Shown: in pieces, positions 45,802 to 55,417 of the stretch | Position numbering within the stretch: position 1 is the first letter of the stretch | Layout: each line of letters starts with the position of its first letter | From: Chelatococcus sp. HY11 | GTDB lineage: Bacteria; Pseudomonadota; Alphaproteobacteria; Rhizobiales; Beijerinckiaceae | Length of the DNA stretch: 64,000 nt | Direction of reading: 5' to 3' | Assembly (NCBI RefSeq): GCF_018398335.1 | Contig: NZ_JAHBRX010000001.1 | Span: forward strand, 4,084,001 to 4,148,000 | Made by a program: the position numbers and the translations under genes | Notes under the pieces: generated by a model | What the model saw: only the letters and a program-made list of their open reading frames with translations | The model's database searches: none | What the model was told of the DNA's origin: nothing

Positions 45802-46710
45802 CTATGAAGGCGTCGCACGTCCCTCGCCGGCCGCGAGCAAGGCATCGAGACCCGTGCGATAGTCGGGGTAGGCGAGGCTAATGCCAAGCTCGGTCTTGAG
45901 CCTGGTATTGGCGATCCGCTTGTTCTCCGTCCAGAAGCTCAGGCCCATAGGTGAGAGGCCCGCCTCCTCAAGCGTTGTTTCGGGGGGCGGTGCAATCCCG
46001 AGAAGGCCCGCGGCATAGGTGATCACGTCCGCCTGAGGCGCGGGCTCGTCGTCACTGACGTTATAGATGCCGACGTGGTGCGCGGCCGTTTTTCCGGCCG
46101 CGCGGCCGGTGAGGGCCGCGAGCGTCGCGGCGATGTCATCCACATGGATACGGTTGAAGACCTGGCCTTGCCTGGCGATGCGGCGCGCGCGGCCGGCCGC
46201 CAGATCGACCAGCGCGTTGCGGCCGGGGCCATAGATGCCGGGCAGGCGCAGAATGTCGAGCGCGTGACCCGCCGACGTGGCCAAGGCCGTCCACGACTTC
46301 TCGGCCTCTATGCGCAGGAGCGAACGGGCGTTGCGGGTCGCGAGCGCTGATGTTTCATCCACCCAGGCGCCTCCGTGGTCGCCATAGACGCCGACCGTCG
46401 AGAGATAGCCGATCCAGCGGATATTGCGGGCCGCCGCGATCTGCGGCCCGAAGGCGCGCAGCGCGGGGCAACCTTCCGGCCCGGGCGGGACACTGACGAG
46501 TACGCCGTCAGCCTTGGCGAGCCAGTCGGAAATCGCCGGGTCGGCCATTTCGGTGCCCGTGAAGCTGAACATTTCGATAGAGAGCGGCTGCTCGGACCCC
46601 ACAACGCCGCTCTTGCTACGGTAGGTGCCCGCGAGCGCGGCGAACTGCGAGCCATGCAGCCTGATGAAAGCCCGCGCGGAAAAACCAAGCCCAAATATGA
46701 AAAGTCTCAT
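45802..46710 (-). CDS. NAD(P)-dependent epimerase-like SDR (YeeZ-like)
   Basis: 302 residues. The N-terminal Rossmann loop is FIFGLGFSARAF instead of the usual GxxGxxG, a feature of YeeZ-like proteins. YLSTVGVYGDHGGAWVDE, LLRIEAEKSW and ILRLPGIYGPGRNALVDL are the active-site region; the Tyr of the YxxxK motif appears altered (no Y-x3-K seen), so catalysis may be absent or use another residue. Last gene of the fzlA-queG operon; its ATG overlaps the queG stop by four bases. Function unknown. Confidence 0.85.
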   Translation of the reverse strand: MRLFIFGLGFSARAFIRLHGSQFAALAGTYRSKSGVVGSEQPLSIEMFSFTGTEMADPAISDWLAKADGVLVSVPPGPEGCPALRAFGPQIAAARNIRWIGYLSTVGVYGDHGGAWVDETSALATRNARSLLRIEAEKSWTALATSAGHALDILRLPGIYGPGRNALVDLAAGRARRIARQGQVFNRIHVDDIAATLAALTGRAAGKTAAHHVGIYNVSDDEPAPQADVITYAAGLLGIAPPPETTLEEAGLSPMGLSFWTENKRIANTRLKTELGISLAYPDYRTGLDALLAAGEGRATPS

Positions 46711-48056
46711 GGTTCTTCCCCGGACAATCCGCTGGGTTTGCTGCAGGATGCGGAACTTTCCACCGCCCGGTACGCGTCCGCGAGGCTAAGACCCGCTAGC
46801 CATTCGGCCCTGACGCTCTCGTCCGCCTCGCCAGTCGCGCAGTGGGGAACGAGCGCGGCGAAGGCCTCGGCGGACAGGAGGCGGGACAGCGCCCATACCG
46901 CGGCGCCACGCACCAGCGGATTCTCCTCCGCGAGCTTGTCCCGGGCGAGTGTCGCCATATCGGGATTGCCGGAGTTGCCTATGGCGATCAGCACGTTGCG
47001 CATGAAGCGATCACGACCCGTGCGCTTCACTGGTGATCCGGCAAAGCGCAGGCGGAAGGCGGCATCGTCCAGCGCCGCCAGATCGGCCAGGGCGGGGGCC
47101 TCGTAGTCCGCGCCGGCGACGATCTTGGCCTCGCGTCCAGCCTCCGCGAACTTGTTCCAGGGGCAGACAGCAAGACAGTCGTCGCAGCCGAAGACGCGGT
47201 TGCCCATCAGAGGGCGGAGGTCGCGGTCTATCGGTCCTTTGTGTTCGATGGTGAGATAGGAAATGCAGCGCCGCGCATCCAGCTGGTAGGGTGCCGGGAA
47301 TGCTTCCGTCGGACAAATCGTGAGGCAGCGTCGGCAGCTGCCGCAAAGCGGCGAGCCGGGCTCGTCGGCAGGCAGATCGGCGGTGGTGAAGATAGCACCG
47401 AGGAAGAGCCAGCTGCCGAACGCGCGTGACACGAGCACGCTGTGTTTTCCCTGCCATCCGAGCCCGGCCGCCTCCGCGAGTGGCTTTTCCATCACCGGCG
47501 CGGTGTCGACGAAGACCTTGACATCGGCGCCGCCGGAAGACGCGAGGAAGCCCGCCACCTGCTTCAGCTTGCCCTTGATGACGTCGTGATAGTCGCGATT
47601 GCGAGCGTAGACCGAGATTGTCGCGTGGCTTTCCAAAGCCAGCGAGGCGAGCGGGTCACTCGAGGGCCCATAGTTCATGCCAAGCATGACGACCGAACGC
47701 ACTTCAGACCACAGTGCGCGCGGATCCGCCCGCCGATCGGGCGTCTCACCCATCCAGGTCATGCTGCCAGCGTAGCCCGCTTCAAGCCAGGCCGCGAGGC
47801 GTTCAGGCGCGTCCGGGATGGCGTCGGGACGCGTGATGCGCACGTCGTCGAAGCCCATCTGGCGGGCGCGGTCGATCAGGGCGCGTTTCAGGCTTGCCGC
47901 CGAACGAGAGGTGGAGTTTCCCCGGCCGCCGGTGGCGACTTGAGGGGGAGCCTCTAAAAGTCGAGATCCTCGTAATGGGCCGCCGGTGCCATGCCCGGTA
48001 CCCGATCCGTCAGCAGAGCGCGGAACGATGGCCTCGATTTGACGCGCGCGTACCAT
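46707..48056 (-). CDS. queG: Epoxyqueuosine reductase
   Basis: QueG reduces epoxyqueuosine to queuosine in the tRNA wobble base, using cobalamin and two [4Fe-4S] clusters. The core runs MGFDDVRITRPDAIPDAPERL, YAGSMTWMGETPDRRADPR, then clusters CGSCRRCLTICPTEAF and CDDCLAVCPWNKF and a HEAT-like C-terminus (GNPDMATLARDKLAEEN). The only ATG that includes the first helix is at 48056, giving 449 residues, but then about 100 bases lie inside fzlA and the first 55 residues (G/R/S/P-rich) look unlike the family. A CTG at 47891 (LKRALIDRARQMG) or the internal ATG at MGFDD are the only other options. Coupled downstream by ATGA. Confidence 0.93.
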   Translation of the reverse strand: MVRARQIEAIVPRSADGSGTGHGTGGPLRGSRLLEAPPQVATGGRGNSTSRSAASLKRALIDRARQMGFDDVRITRPDAIPDAPERLAAWLEAGYAGSMTWMGETPDRRADPRALWSEVRSVVMLGMNYGPSSDPLASLALESHATISVYARNRDYHDVIKGKLKQVAGFLASSGGADVKVFVDTAPVMEKPLAEAAGLGWQGKHSVLVSRAFGSWLFLGAIFTTADLPADEPGSPLCGSCRRCLTICPTEAFPAPYQLDARRCISYLTIEHKGPIDRDLRPLMGNRVFGCDDCLAVCPWNKFAEAGREAKIVAGADYEAPALADLAALDDAAFRLRFAGSPVKRTGRDRFMRNVLIAIGNSGNPDMATLARDKLAEENPLVRGAAVWALSRLLSAEAFAALVPHCATGEADESVRAEWLAGLSLADAYRAVESSASCSKPSGLSGEEP

Positions 48057-48646
48057 GCCTTGGCGGTTTCATCCTCTTCCCACGGCACATCGCCGAGATA
48101 GTCGACACAGGACAGGTGAGCTGCGGCCGCCAGATCCGCATAGGTCAGATCCGGCCCGGCAAGCCAGTTCCTTTTGCCGATCAGGAAGCCAATATATTGC
48201 AGGTGGTAGCGCACATTGCTACGGCCGGCGCGAATCGCACCCATATCGGGCGGGCCACCACCCAGTTCTGCCTTCATGAAACGCTTGTAGATCTTCTCGG
48301 TGACGAGATACGCCGAGACTTCCTCGTAGAATTTGACCAGGAACCAGTCCATCAGGCGGCGAACTTCGACGCGGTCAGCCGGATGATCCGGCAGGAGGCG
48401 CCGGCCCTCGAGCCCAAGGCCACGTGTTTCGTCGAGATATTCGGCGATCACGGCGGCGCCCGGGACCGCAAGGCCCTGTTCCTCGACAAAGATGGGCAGG
48501 TTCCCTGCTGGATTGATCATCAGCAGGCCATGGCTGTGCTCCCAGGGCTTTTCCTCAACCGTGGCAGGCGCGATGCCCATCTCGCCCAACACAAGACGGA
48601 TGAAGCGCGACTGAGGGCAGAAAGGATAGTGGTGGAAGGTCGCCAT
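47954..48646 (-). CDS. fzlA: FtsZ-binding GST-fold protein FzlA
   Basis: 230 residues. FzlA is a glutathione-transferase-like, catalytically dead protein of alphaproteobacteria that binds and curves FtsZ filaments and is needed for cell constriction. Sequence support: ATFHHYPFCPQSRFIRLVLG at the N-terminal thioredoxin-like domain, EKPWEHSHGLLMINPAGNLP, ADRVEVRRLMDWFLVKFYEEV, SNVRYHLQYIGFLIGKRNWLAG and the C-terminal tail KSRPSFRALLTDRVPGM ending in HYEDLDF, all highly conserved in FzlA. Plain GST is the alternative. ATG 48646 gives the family length. It heads the operon with queG. Confidence 0.9.
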   Translation of the reverse strand: MATFHHYPFCPQSRFIRLVLGEMGIAPATVEEKPWEHSHGLLMINPAGNLPIFVEEQGLAVPGAAVIAEYLDETRGLGLEGRRLLPDHPADRVEVRRLMDWFLVKFYEEVSAYLVTEKIYKRFMKAELGGGPPDMGAIRAGRSNVRYHLQYIGFLIGKRNWLAGPDLTYADLAAAAHLSCVDYLGDVPWEEDETAKAWYARVKSRPSFRALLTDRVPGMAPAAHYEDLDF

Positions 48647-49111
48647 GGAGTGTGTCACGCAATCAGCAGATGGGGCAGCGATAACGATGTGTGGGGTCGA
48701 CAGCGTGATAGCGCATGAGGCGAGAAACCGTTGCGCAAATTGGCTTGGAGGGCATTCGCATTCACAACATGTCCCGTATAAAACCCCGAAAAATGGCAAA
48801 CAACTCGTTTTGCCTGATGTACCGGGCTTTCCGGCGTTGTCATTAAGGCTTCGCTAACGACAGCAGGCCCACAACGCATGCGAGCGTGGACCAAGGTCCT
48901 GTCGTGATTCCGAACCGCTTCCGTCATTCACATGCCATGAAGCCGCCCCATGAAGCGAAATTATGGCATCAGCACGAGAGTGTTAGCCGCGACAGTGCGG
49001 TGAAATGACGTCTTGCGGGGATTCGATCGAGCAGGTCCTTGAGACTTTGGAGCGCCCGGTTCGCCTGCTTCGGGGGCGGGCGGCGCGCAGTCTCGGATCG
49101 TGGGATCAGCG
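48647..49111. other. Intergenic gap between fzlA and uppP
   Basis: 465 bases between divergent genes, no supported coding sequence. It must contain the promoters of both, but no clear hexamers or palindromes were identified. Confidence 0.5.
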
Positions 49112-49915
49112 ATGAATACATTCGATGTCGTGTCGGCGGCCATCCTTGGCCTTGTCGAGGGTCTGACAGAATTTCTGCCCGTCTCCTCGACCGGGCATCT
49201 TCTGCTTCTCGGCCACTTTCTCGGCTTCGAATCGAAGGGGCGAACCTTCGAGGTCCTGGTCCAGCTTGGCGCCATTCTCGCGATCGTGTCCGTCTACTTC
49301 CACCGCCTCGTCACGATCGCGAAGAAACTGCCGTACGATCCCGCCGTGCAGCGTTTTGTCCTCGGCGTGCTTGTCGCCTTTCTGCCGGCGATGGTCATCG
49401 GCGCCTTCGCGCATAGTTTCATCAAGGAGGTGCTGTTCAACCCCTGGATCGTGTGCGTCAGCCTTATCGTGGGCGGTTTCATCCTGATGGTTGTGGATCA
49501 GCGGGGGCTTGGTGGCCGCTATCGCGATATCTCGGAGTTTCCGCTCAGCATGACGCTGAAGATCGGTTTCTTTCAGTGCCTCGCCATGATCCCCGGTGTC
49601 TCGCGCTCCGGCGCCACGATCGTCGGCGCGATGCTGCTGGGCTCCAACAAGCGCGCGGCCACGGAGTTCTCCTTCTTCCTGGCGATGCCGACCATGGCCG
49701 GCGCCTTCGCCTATGATCTCTACAAAAACTACAAGCTGCTCGATGCCCATGACATCGGGCTCGTCGCAATCGGCTTCGTCATGGCCTTCATCTCGGGCCT
49801 GTTCGTGGTCAGGACCTTGCTCGACTATGTCAGCCGTCACGGCTTTGCGCTGTTTGCATGGTGGCGTATCGTAGTCGGCGCGGCCGGGCTTGCCGGACTT
49901 ATCGTCTTCGGCTGA
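49112..49915 (+). CDS. uppP: Undecaprenyl-diphosphatase
   Basis: 267 residues with 7-8 hydrophobic segments, UppP/BacA type. The catalytic motifs are [19 protein letters not shown] (about residues 12-30, Glu-rich with the SSTGH) and [18 protein letters not shown] (about 164-182). It removes one phosphate from undecaprenyl diphosphate in the inner membrane to recycle the cell-wall carrier and gives bacitracin tolerance. Start ATG 49112 has a weak GGAT-type site; a GTG four codons earlier is also possible. Confidence 0.95.
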   Translation: MNTFDVVSAAILGLVEGLTEFLPVSSTGHLLLLGHFLGFESKGRTFEVLVQLGAILAIVSVYFHRLVTIAKKLPYDPAVQRFVLGVLVAFLPAMVIGAFAHSFIKEVLFNPWIVCVSLIVGGFILMVVDQRGLGGRYRDISEFPLSMTLKIGFFQCLAMIPGVSRSGATIVGAMLLGSNKRAATEFSFFLAMPTMAGAFAYDLYKNYKLLDAHDIGLVAIGFVMAFISGLFVVRTLLDYVSRHGFALFAWWRIVVGAAGLAGLIVFG

Positions 49916-50077
49916 AAACATAGGCTCAAGCCGAGGATTGCGCCTGGGCGCGATCCGCCCCAAAGTTGGCGCAGGACGACCGCCGTCAATCGCGTTGTCG
50001 CCATATTGAGCGTGCATCACACCATCCGCCTCGTGTGAAGACGAGGGCGGGGAAGGACGAAGAAGGGGGTACCCTGA

Positions 50078-51046
50078 ATGATGCGACAATCGGTTGTCAC
50101 CGTGCTTCTTGCCTTTGTCCTTGCGGCCTTCGCGTCGACCGTGCGCGCGGCGGATCCCGTCTTCCCAACAGGACTGAATATCGGCCTTGTTCCGCCCGGC
50201 GAAATGCGGGAGGCGAAGAATTTCCTCGGATTCGAGGATGAGGCATCAGGGTCGGCCATCCTGATGACAGAGCTTCCGACGGATGCGTATTCCCGTGTCG
50301 TCGAAGGACTGAAGGTCGGCGAAATGGAGAAGCAGGGCCTCTCCGGGATCAAGCGTGAGGATTGGACGCTCGGAGGCGCCAAGGCTGTCTTCGTCAGCGC
50401 GCGGCAGCAGGCCGGGGCCCATGTCATCAACAAATGGGTCGTGGTGGCATCGTCGCCGCTCGGCACGGCGGTGGTCACGGTTCAGGTGCCTGAGTCGACT
50501 TCCAGCACCTACAATGATGAGATCGTCCGCGCAGCGCTGAAGAGCCTCGTTTTCCGCAAGCCGCCGCCGATGGAAGAGCAAATTGCCGCGCTTCCCTTCT
50601 CGCTTGGAAAACAGGCGGGCTTCAGGGTGTCCCGCGTCCTGGCCGGTACAGGTTTGCTTATGACCGAGGGTCCCAAGGACAGCATCAAGGGCGCAGAGCA
50701 GCCTATTGTCATTGTTGCATCAGGGGATGGCGCGATTCCCGGCACGCTCGATCAGGACCGTTTCGCGCGTCAGGCCTTCGGGGGCTTGGCGAGCATTGTC
50801 GCTCCCGAGATCAAGACCGCGCGCAATCTGACGCTGCAGAATGTGCCATGGCACGAGATTACCGCGGTCGCCCAGGATTCGGAGACCAAGGACAAGGTCT
50901 TCGTCATGCAGGCGATCCGCTTCGACACGACGCGTTATATCCGGCTGATCGCCATGTCGCGCGAGCGTGACCAGAAGAAGATGCTCGCGCGCTTCGAAAC
51001 GATCCGCGACAGCATCGCGCCGAAGCCCGAGAACTCCAAGGATTGA
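50078..51046 (+). CDS. Secreted protein with two similar domains, unknown function
   Basis: 322 residues with a clear signal peptide (SVVTVLLAFVLAAFASTVRA, cut after about residue 24). The mature protein shows two similar halves of about 140 residues: the first (GFEDEASGSAILMTELP ... AALKSLVF) and the second (GFRVSRVLAGTGLLMTEGP ... ARFETIRDSI) both begin with a strand pair around LLMTE/ILMTE and end in an amphipathic helix after a hydrophobic strand (VVTVQVPES; RYIRLIAMS). This is the pattern of Mog1/PsbP/DUF1795-like domains used in tandem. No family name is certain; periplasmic location is the safest statement. Ends before a good terminator. Confidence 0.75.
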   Translation: MMRQSVVTVLLAFVLAAFASTVRAADPVFPTGLNIGLVPPGEMREAKNFLGFEDEASGSAILMTELPTDAYSRVVEGLKVGEMEKQGLSGIKREDWTLGGAKAVFVSARQQAGAHVINKWVVVASSPLGTAVVTVQVPESTSSTYNDEIVRAALKSLVFRKPPPMEEQIAALPFSLGKQAGFRVSRVLAGTGLLMTEGPKDSIKGAEQPIVIVASGDGAIPGTLDQDRFARQAFGGLASIVAPEIKTARNLTLQNVPWHEITAVAQDSETKDKVFVMQAIRFDTTRYIRLIAMSRERDQKKMLARFETIRDSIAPKPENSKD

Positions 51047-51089
51047 TCCTCGACCGGGTTTCTGTGAACGCGGATAGCCCCATGAGAAA

Positions 51090-51122
51090 GGCCGTCGCGG
51101 CTTAGCCGGACGGCCCTTTTTT
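51090..51122 (+). terminator. Intrinsic terminator after the secreted-protein gene
   Basis: GGCCGTC with inner CGGC pairs with GCCG and GACGGCC (12-base-pair composite stem with TTA loop, one bulge), followed by CTTTTTT. Confidence 0.9.
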
Positions 51123-51174
51123 CTATACGACCGGTAAAGCCATCAAGGCCGTTGGTGCGATATGCGCGCCGGCC

Positions 51175-51804
51175 TCAGTGACTGGTCGCGGGGCCGGCAT
51201 CGGTCGAATTGCCGGCTGCAAGCTTGGGGCCGCCTTTCGATACGCCGACCATGGCAGGTCGCAGCACGCGTTCACCGATCACGAAGCCCGACTGGATCAC
51301 CTGCACCACCGTGCCGTGAGGCTTGCTGGCATCCTCGACCTCGAACATTGCCTGATGCATATTCGGATCGAACTTCTGGTCGACGGGATCGATCTTGCGC
51401 ACGCCGTGGCGCTCAAGGGTCTTGATCAGGTCACGCTCGGTCAATTCGATGCCTTCAAGGAACGGCTTGACCGGGTTGTCCGCCTGCTCCCGAATTTCCG
51501 CGGGGATCGTCTCGATAGCGCGGCGGATGTTGTCGACTGGCGTCAGCATGTCCCGCGCGAAGCTGGTGACACCATAGGCCCTGGCATCAGCGATTTCACG
51601 TTCGGTGCGCCGCCGGAGATTTTCCATCTCGGCGAGCGTCCGCAGGAGCTTGTCCTTCAGGTCGCGCTTCTCCGCCTCGAGTTCAGCGATCGCTGCCGCT
51701 TCGGCGGTGATCTCGTCTTGGACATTGCCCGCGAGCGTCTCATCTGTCTCGATGGCGTTGTTCTCGGCGTCAGCCTGCTCGGGGCGGGGCGGCGTCTGGG
51801 TCAT
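51175..51804 (-). CDS. grpE: Nucleotide exchange factor GrpE
   Basis: 209 residues. An acidic coiled-coil N-terminus ([21 protein letters not shown]) is followed by the conserved core [40 protein letters not shown] and the beta-domain ending [43 protein letters not shown]. GrpE releases ADP from DnaK in the cytoplasm. It stands alone here without hrcA next to it, and an RpoH-like promoter lies just upstream. Confidence 0.96.
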   Translation of the reverse strand: MTQTPPRPEQADAENNAIETDETLAGNVQDEITAEAAAIAELEAEKRDLKDKLLRTLAEMENLRRRTEREIADARAYGVTSFARDMLTPVDNIRRAIETIPAEIREQADNPVKPFLEGIELTERDLIKTLERHGVRKIDPVDQKFDPNMHQAMFEVEDASKPHGTVVQVIQSGFVIGERVLRPAMVGVSKGGPKLAAGNSTDAGPATSH

Positions 51805-51838
51805 GGCTCTCGTAACTGTTGATTGTTTGTCATCCGTG

Positions 51839-51867
51839 ATATCAGGTCAGACAGTCCAAAAATCAAG
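51839..51867 (-). promoter_or_regulatory. RpoH (heat-shock sigma)-like promoter of grpE
   Basis: Reading the reverse strand: CTTGAT (51867-51862), 15 bases, CCTGATAT (51846-51839), giving a start point near 51832 and a leader of about 28 bases. The same spacing and motif pair is found before dnaK (CTTGCG-N15-CCTTATAT), matching the CTTG ... CCYNATAT pattern of alphaproteobacterial RpoH promoters. Confidence 0.6.
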
Positions 51868-51923
51868 CATTTGTCTGGCTCGCATCGCCTTTCTGTCGGT
51901 TGTGGACCGAACGGCCGTGTCCA

Positions 51924-54740
51924 CTAGCCGGTTTTGCTATCAGCCACATCCGCTTGCTCTTCCAGGAAGATGCGCTCGATGGCGCGCCGGATGGTTGTCT
52001 GTCGATTGGAGTTGTCGATCTTCGCGCCAGTGAGGTCGGTGACATAGAAGACGTCCACCACCTTTTCACCGTAGGTGGCGATATGGGCGGATGCGATGTT
52101 CAGATTGAGCTGGCTGAGCACCGTCGTGAGGTCATAGAGCAGCCCCGGCCGGTCCAACCCTGAGATTTCGAGCACGGTGTGCCGGTCCGACAGGCTGTTG
52201 TCGACGATGACCTCGGTCGGAACGTGGAACGTGCGGCTGCGATCCTTCTTCGGGCGGCGCGACGCGACAAGATCGGCGATGCGCACTTCGCCGGTCAGGG
52301 CTCGCTTGATGGCCTGTGCGATCCGCTCGCCACGCCGCAGTTCGTCATCGTCGCGATCGAAGGCCCGCGAGATGACCAGGGTGTCGAGGGCAAGGCCGTC
52401 CGTCGTCGTGAAGATCTGCGCATCGACGATATTGCCGCCGGCGGCGGCGCAGGCCCCGGTGAGGATGGCGAGGAGCCGGGGATGGTCGGGCGCCGCGGCG
52501 ACAAGCTCGGTGACGCCACGGAACCCGTCGGTTTCCACCGCCGTCACTGTGGTCTCGCCGGTTTCCTCCGCGCGCCGGATCAGTTTGGCGTGCTGGATCT
52601 TGCGGGCAAGATCCACCTTGAGCCAATAGGGCGCATAATGTCGCGCGGCATAGGCGGCGAAGTCCGCGCCGGACCAGTCCGGCAGTGCCTCCCGCAGTTC
52701 GGCCTGCGCGGCGCTGACACGCTCGTTGCGGCTCGCCGAGACGTGACCGCCGGTCAGCGCGATCTGCGTCTCGTAGTAGAGACTTCGCAGCAGTTCGCCC
52801 TTCCATCCGTTCCAGACGCCCGGGCCAACGGCCTTGATGTCGCAGACCGTAAGGATGAGGAGCAGCTTGAGCCGCTCCATCGTCTGGACGGTGCCGGCGA
52901 AACTGCGGATCGTCGATGGATCGTTGATGTCGCGGCTCTGGGCGACCATCGACATCAGCAGATGATTGTCGACGAGCCAGGCTGCCGTCTCCGTCTCGGC
53001 CGGGGTCAAGCCGAAGCGTGGTCCAAGCTTGCGGGCGACGCGCGCGCCGCCGGCGGAGTGATCGCTCTGGCGGCCCTTGGCGACGTCGTGGAGAAAAACC
53101 GCGACGTAAAGCGCCTGCCTGTTCTGGATGGTGCCGATGACTTCACCCGACAGCGGATGCTCCGCGTCAGCGCGCCCGGCATCGATATCGGCGAGCACGC
53201 CGACGGCTCGCAGGAGATGCTCGTCCACCGTATAGTGGTGGTACATGTTGAACTGCATCAGAGCGACGATGCGTCCGAATTCCGGGATAAAGCGCCCGAG
53301 TACACCGGATTCGTTCATGCGCCGCAGGACGATTTCCGGTGTGTTGTGGGAGGTCAGGACATCCAGGAACAGCCGATTGGCTTCCGGGTCGTTGCGCACC
53401 GAACGGTCGATCAACGTCAGCGAGCGTGTCGCCAGGCGGCTTGCGTCGGGGTGAATGGCATAGCTATGGCGGTCTGCGAGCCAATAGAGCCGGATGAGGT
53501 TGATCGGATCACGTTTGAAAACCTCGTTGTCTGCAATCGTGATTCGGTTGTTGTCGAGGATGAAGTCCCGCGATTCGAGCGCGCGGTAGTTGCGGCGGCT
53601 GCGCAACCGGCTGACGAAGCGGTCGAGTACCGGGCGGGGCTTGGCGTGGCGGGCCTCGAGCGCCGCGCAGACAATCGCCGTGAGGTCGCCGACGTCCTTG
53701 GCCGTGAGGAAATAGCGCTTCATGAAGCGCTCGACGGCCGAGAGGCCGCCATGGGCGATATAACCGTTGCGGAGCGCAATAGGCGGTTGCAGGTCGAACG
53801 AAAGGCGCTCCTCGGCACGCCCCGTCACGAAATGCATGTGGCAGCGTACCCGCCAGAGAAACGACTCGCAGCGCTGGAAGAGCGCGAACTCATCCTGGGT
53901 GAACAGTCCGGCGGCGACGAGTTCCTTCGCGTCGCGCACGCGATAGGCATATTTGGCGATCCAGAACAGGGTGTTGAGATCGCGAAGGCCACCCTTGCCA
54001 TCCTTGACGTTCGGCTCGACCACGTAGCGCGAGGTGCCGGCGCGGCGCAGCCGGGCGTCGCGCTCGGCGAGCTTGGCCTCGACGAAGGCGGGCGCCGTGC
54101 TGCTGACGATTTCTTTATCGAAACGGGTGACCAGCTCGTCGAACAGCGCCCTGTCTCCGACGAGATAGCGCGCTTCCAGGATCGCCGTCCGGATAGTCAG
54201 GTCGTTGGTCGCCTCCTGAATGGATTCGTCAACGGTGCGCGTGGCGTGTCCGACCTTCAGCTTGAGGTCCCACAGTACATAGAGCACGGCCTCGACGACC
54301 CGCTCGCCCCAGCCCGCCTGTGCCGCGGGGGGCGTCTGACTGGGGCGGGATCGCAGCGCGCCCTTGGGCTTGGCCGGAGCGCTCATCATGAAGAGGACGT
54401 CGACATCGGAGCCGGGGGCGAGCGTCCCGCGGCCATATCCCCCCACGGCAACAATCGCGAGGGTCGAGGCGCCAGCTCCTTCCGGCTGCGGATGCAGGAG
54501 TTGCGTCACCACCCCGAAGGCGATGGCGATGATCCTGTCCATTGTCGCTGACAGGCGGTGGGCACAAGCCAAGCCATCCCGCTCGGCGAGCAGGCGCTCT
54601 TCCGCATGGATGAGGCCGCGTTCGTGAATGTCCTTGAGATAGGTGACGAGGCCATTGCGCAGGGCGACGGCATCATTGCCGAAGCTCGATTGCAGGACAG
54701 CGATCGCGGCCTGGACGGGATCAGCCGGGGCGCGCGCCAT
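51924..54740 (-). CDS. glnD: Bifunctional [protein-PII] uridylyltransferase/uridylyl-removing enzyme
   Basis: 938 residues. Nucleotidyltransferase domain at about 70-230 (VAVGGYGRGTLAPGSDVDVLF, the GSxxDxD motif), then the helical linker, HD domain at about 460-590 (HHYTVDEHLLRAVGVL and LHDVAKGRQSDHS), and two C-terminal ACT domains (DHPRLLAILTGACAAAGGN and LDRPGLLYDLTTVLSQLN). GlnD senses glutamine and modifies PII, so it governs nitrogen control. Start MARAPADPVQAAIAVLQSSF. AlkB ends two bases upstream, so the genes may be read together. Confidence 0.96.
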   Translation of the reverse strand: MARAPADPVQAAIAVLQSSFGNDAVALRNGLVTYLKDIHERGLIHAEERLLAERDGLACAHRLSATMDRIIAIAFGVVTQLLHPQPEGAGASTLAIVAVGGYGRGTLAPGSDVDVLFMMSAPAKPKGALRSRPSQTPPAAQAGWGERVVEAVLYVLWDLKLKVGHATRTVDESIQEATNDLTIRTAILEARYLVGDRALFDELVTRFDKEIVSSTAPAFVEAKLAERDARLRRAGTSRYVVEPNVKDGKGGLRDLNTLFWIAKYAYRVRDAKELVAAGLFTQDEFALFQRCESFLWRVRCHMHFVTGRAEERLSFDLQPPIALRNGYIAHGGLSAVERFMKRYFLTAKDVGDLTAIVCAALEARHAKPRPVLDRFVSRLRSRRNYRALESRDFILDNNRITIADNEVFKRDPINLIRLYWLADRHSYAIHPDASRLATRSLTLIDRSVRNDPEANRLFLDVLTSHNTPEIVLRRMNESGVLGRFIPEFGRIVALMQFNMYHHYTVDEHLLRAVGVLADIDAGRADAEHPLSGEVIGTIQNRQALYVAVFLHDVAKGRQSDHSAGGARVARKLGPRFGLTPAETETAAWLVDNHLLMSMVAQSRDINDPSTIRSFAGTVQTMERLKLLLILTVCDIKAVGPGVWNGWKGELLRSLYYETQIALTGGHVSASRNERVSAAQAELREALPDWSGADFAAYAARHYAPYWLKVDLARKIQHAKLIRRAEETGETTVTAVETDGFRGVTELVAAAPDHPRLLAILTGACAAAGGNIVDAQIFTTTDGLALDTLVISRAFDRDDDELRRGERIAQAIKRALTGEVRIADLVASRRPKKDRSRTFHVPTEVIVDNSLSDRHTVLEISGLDRPGLLYDLTTVLSQLNLNIASAHIATYGEKVVDVFYVTDLTGAKIDNSNRQTTIRRAIERIFLEEQADVADSKTG

Positions 54741-54742
54741 GG

Positions 54743-55417
54743 CTAATTCTCCGTCGTCGCGCGGGTAACGCGACGCAGGGTGAGGTTGATCCGGCCGCCG
54801 GCCAGAGGCGGTTCATGGAGCAGTGTGGAAGACCCGGCCAGCACCCGATCGATACCGTGGAAGGCGAGCCTCGCCGGGCCGCCGAAGACCAGCGCGTCGC
54901 CTGATGCCAGCTTCAACGAGGTGGTGGGATCGCGCCGGCTGGTGCCGCCGATGCGAAAGACGGCGGTGTCCCCAAGGGACAGGGATACCACTGGCGTCAC
55001 AAGATCGTCCTCATCCCGATCCTGATGCAGCCCCATGCGCGCACTCGTGTCATAGAAATTGATCAGGCAGGCTTCGGGCATCGGTGAGGCCGGGGCAAGT
55101 TCCTGCCAAGCCTGCAGGAGGCGTTTCGGCATGGCTGGCCAGGGCTGGCCGGTCTCGGGATGGGCGGGCTGATAGCGATAGCCACGTTCATCCGAGACCC
55201 AGCCAAGCTCTCCGCAGTTGCTCATACGAACGGAAAATGGCTTGCCGGTGCGCGGCATGCGCGGGGTGAAGAAAGGCGCTTCCCGCAGGACCGCGCGCAA
55301 GGCGATGACAAGATCACCCTGTTCCGGCGCGCTGAGATAGCCGGGGTGGTAGGTCACCCCGTCGCGGATGGCAAGCGCCCCTGTCATCCCCAAACCGGTC
55401 CCCACCAAGCCTGTCAC
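54743..55417 (-). CDS. alkB: AlkB-type Fe(II)/2-oxoglutarate dioxygenase
   Basis: About 224 residues if started at the GTG at 55417, which overlaps the gpmA stop (GTGA); an ATG at 55387 would give 214. Iron ligands are in GLHQDRDE (His, Asp) and LAFHGIDRV (His), with the 2-oxoglutarate Arg in [29 protein letters not shown] near the N-terminal third and [17 protein letters not shown] are typical AlkB pieces. It repairs alkylated bases by oxidative demethylation. Confidence 0.9.
   Translation of the reverse strand: MTGLVGTGLGMTGALAIRDGVTYHPGYLSAPEQGDLVIALRAVLREAPFFTPRMPRTGKPFSVRMSNCGELGWVSDERGYRYQPAHPETGQPWPAMPKRLLQAWQELAPASPMPEACLINFYDTSARMGLHQDRDEDDLVTPVVSLSLGDTAVFRIGGTSRRDPTTSLKLASGDALVFGGPARLAFHGIDRVLAGSSTLLHEPPLAGGRINLTLRRVTRATTEN

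Noticed and set aside
47954-48646. Calling fzlA a detoxifying glutathione transferase
   Set aside because: The conserved C-terminal tail and overall pattern match FzlA more closely than catalytic GSTs.
52179-54551. 790-residue open frame on the plus strand opposite glnD
   Set aside because: It is fully antisense to a well-supported gene, has no recognisable domain and its residue pattern mirrors GC-rich codon bias.
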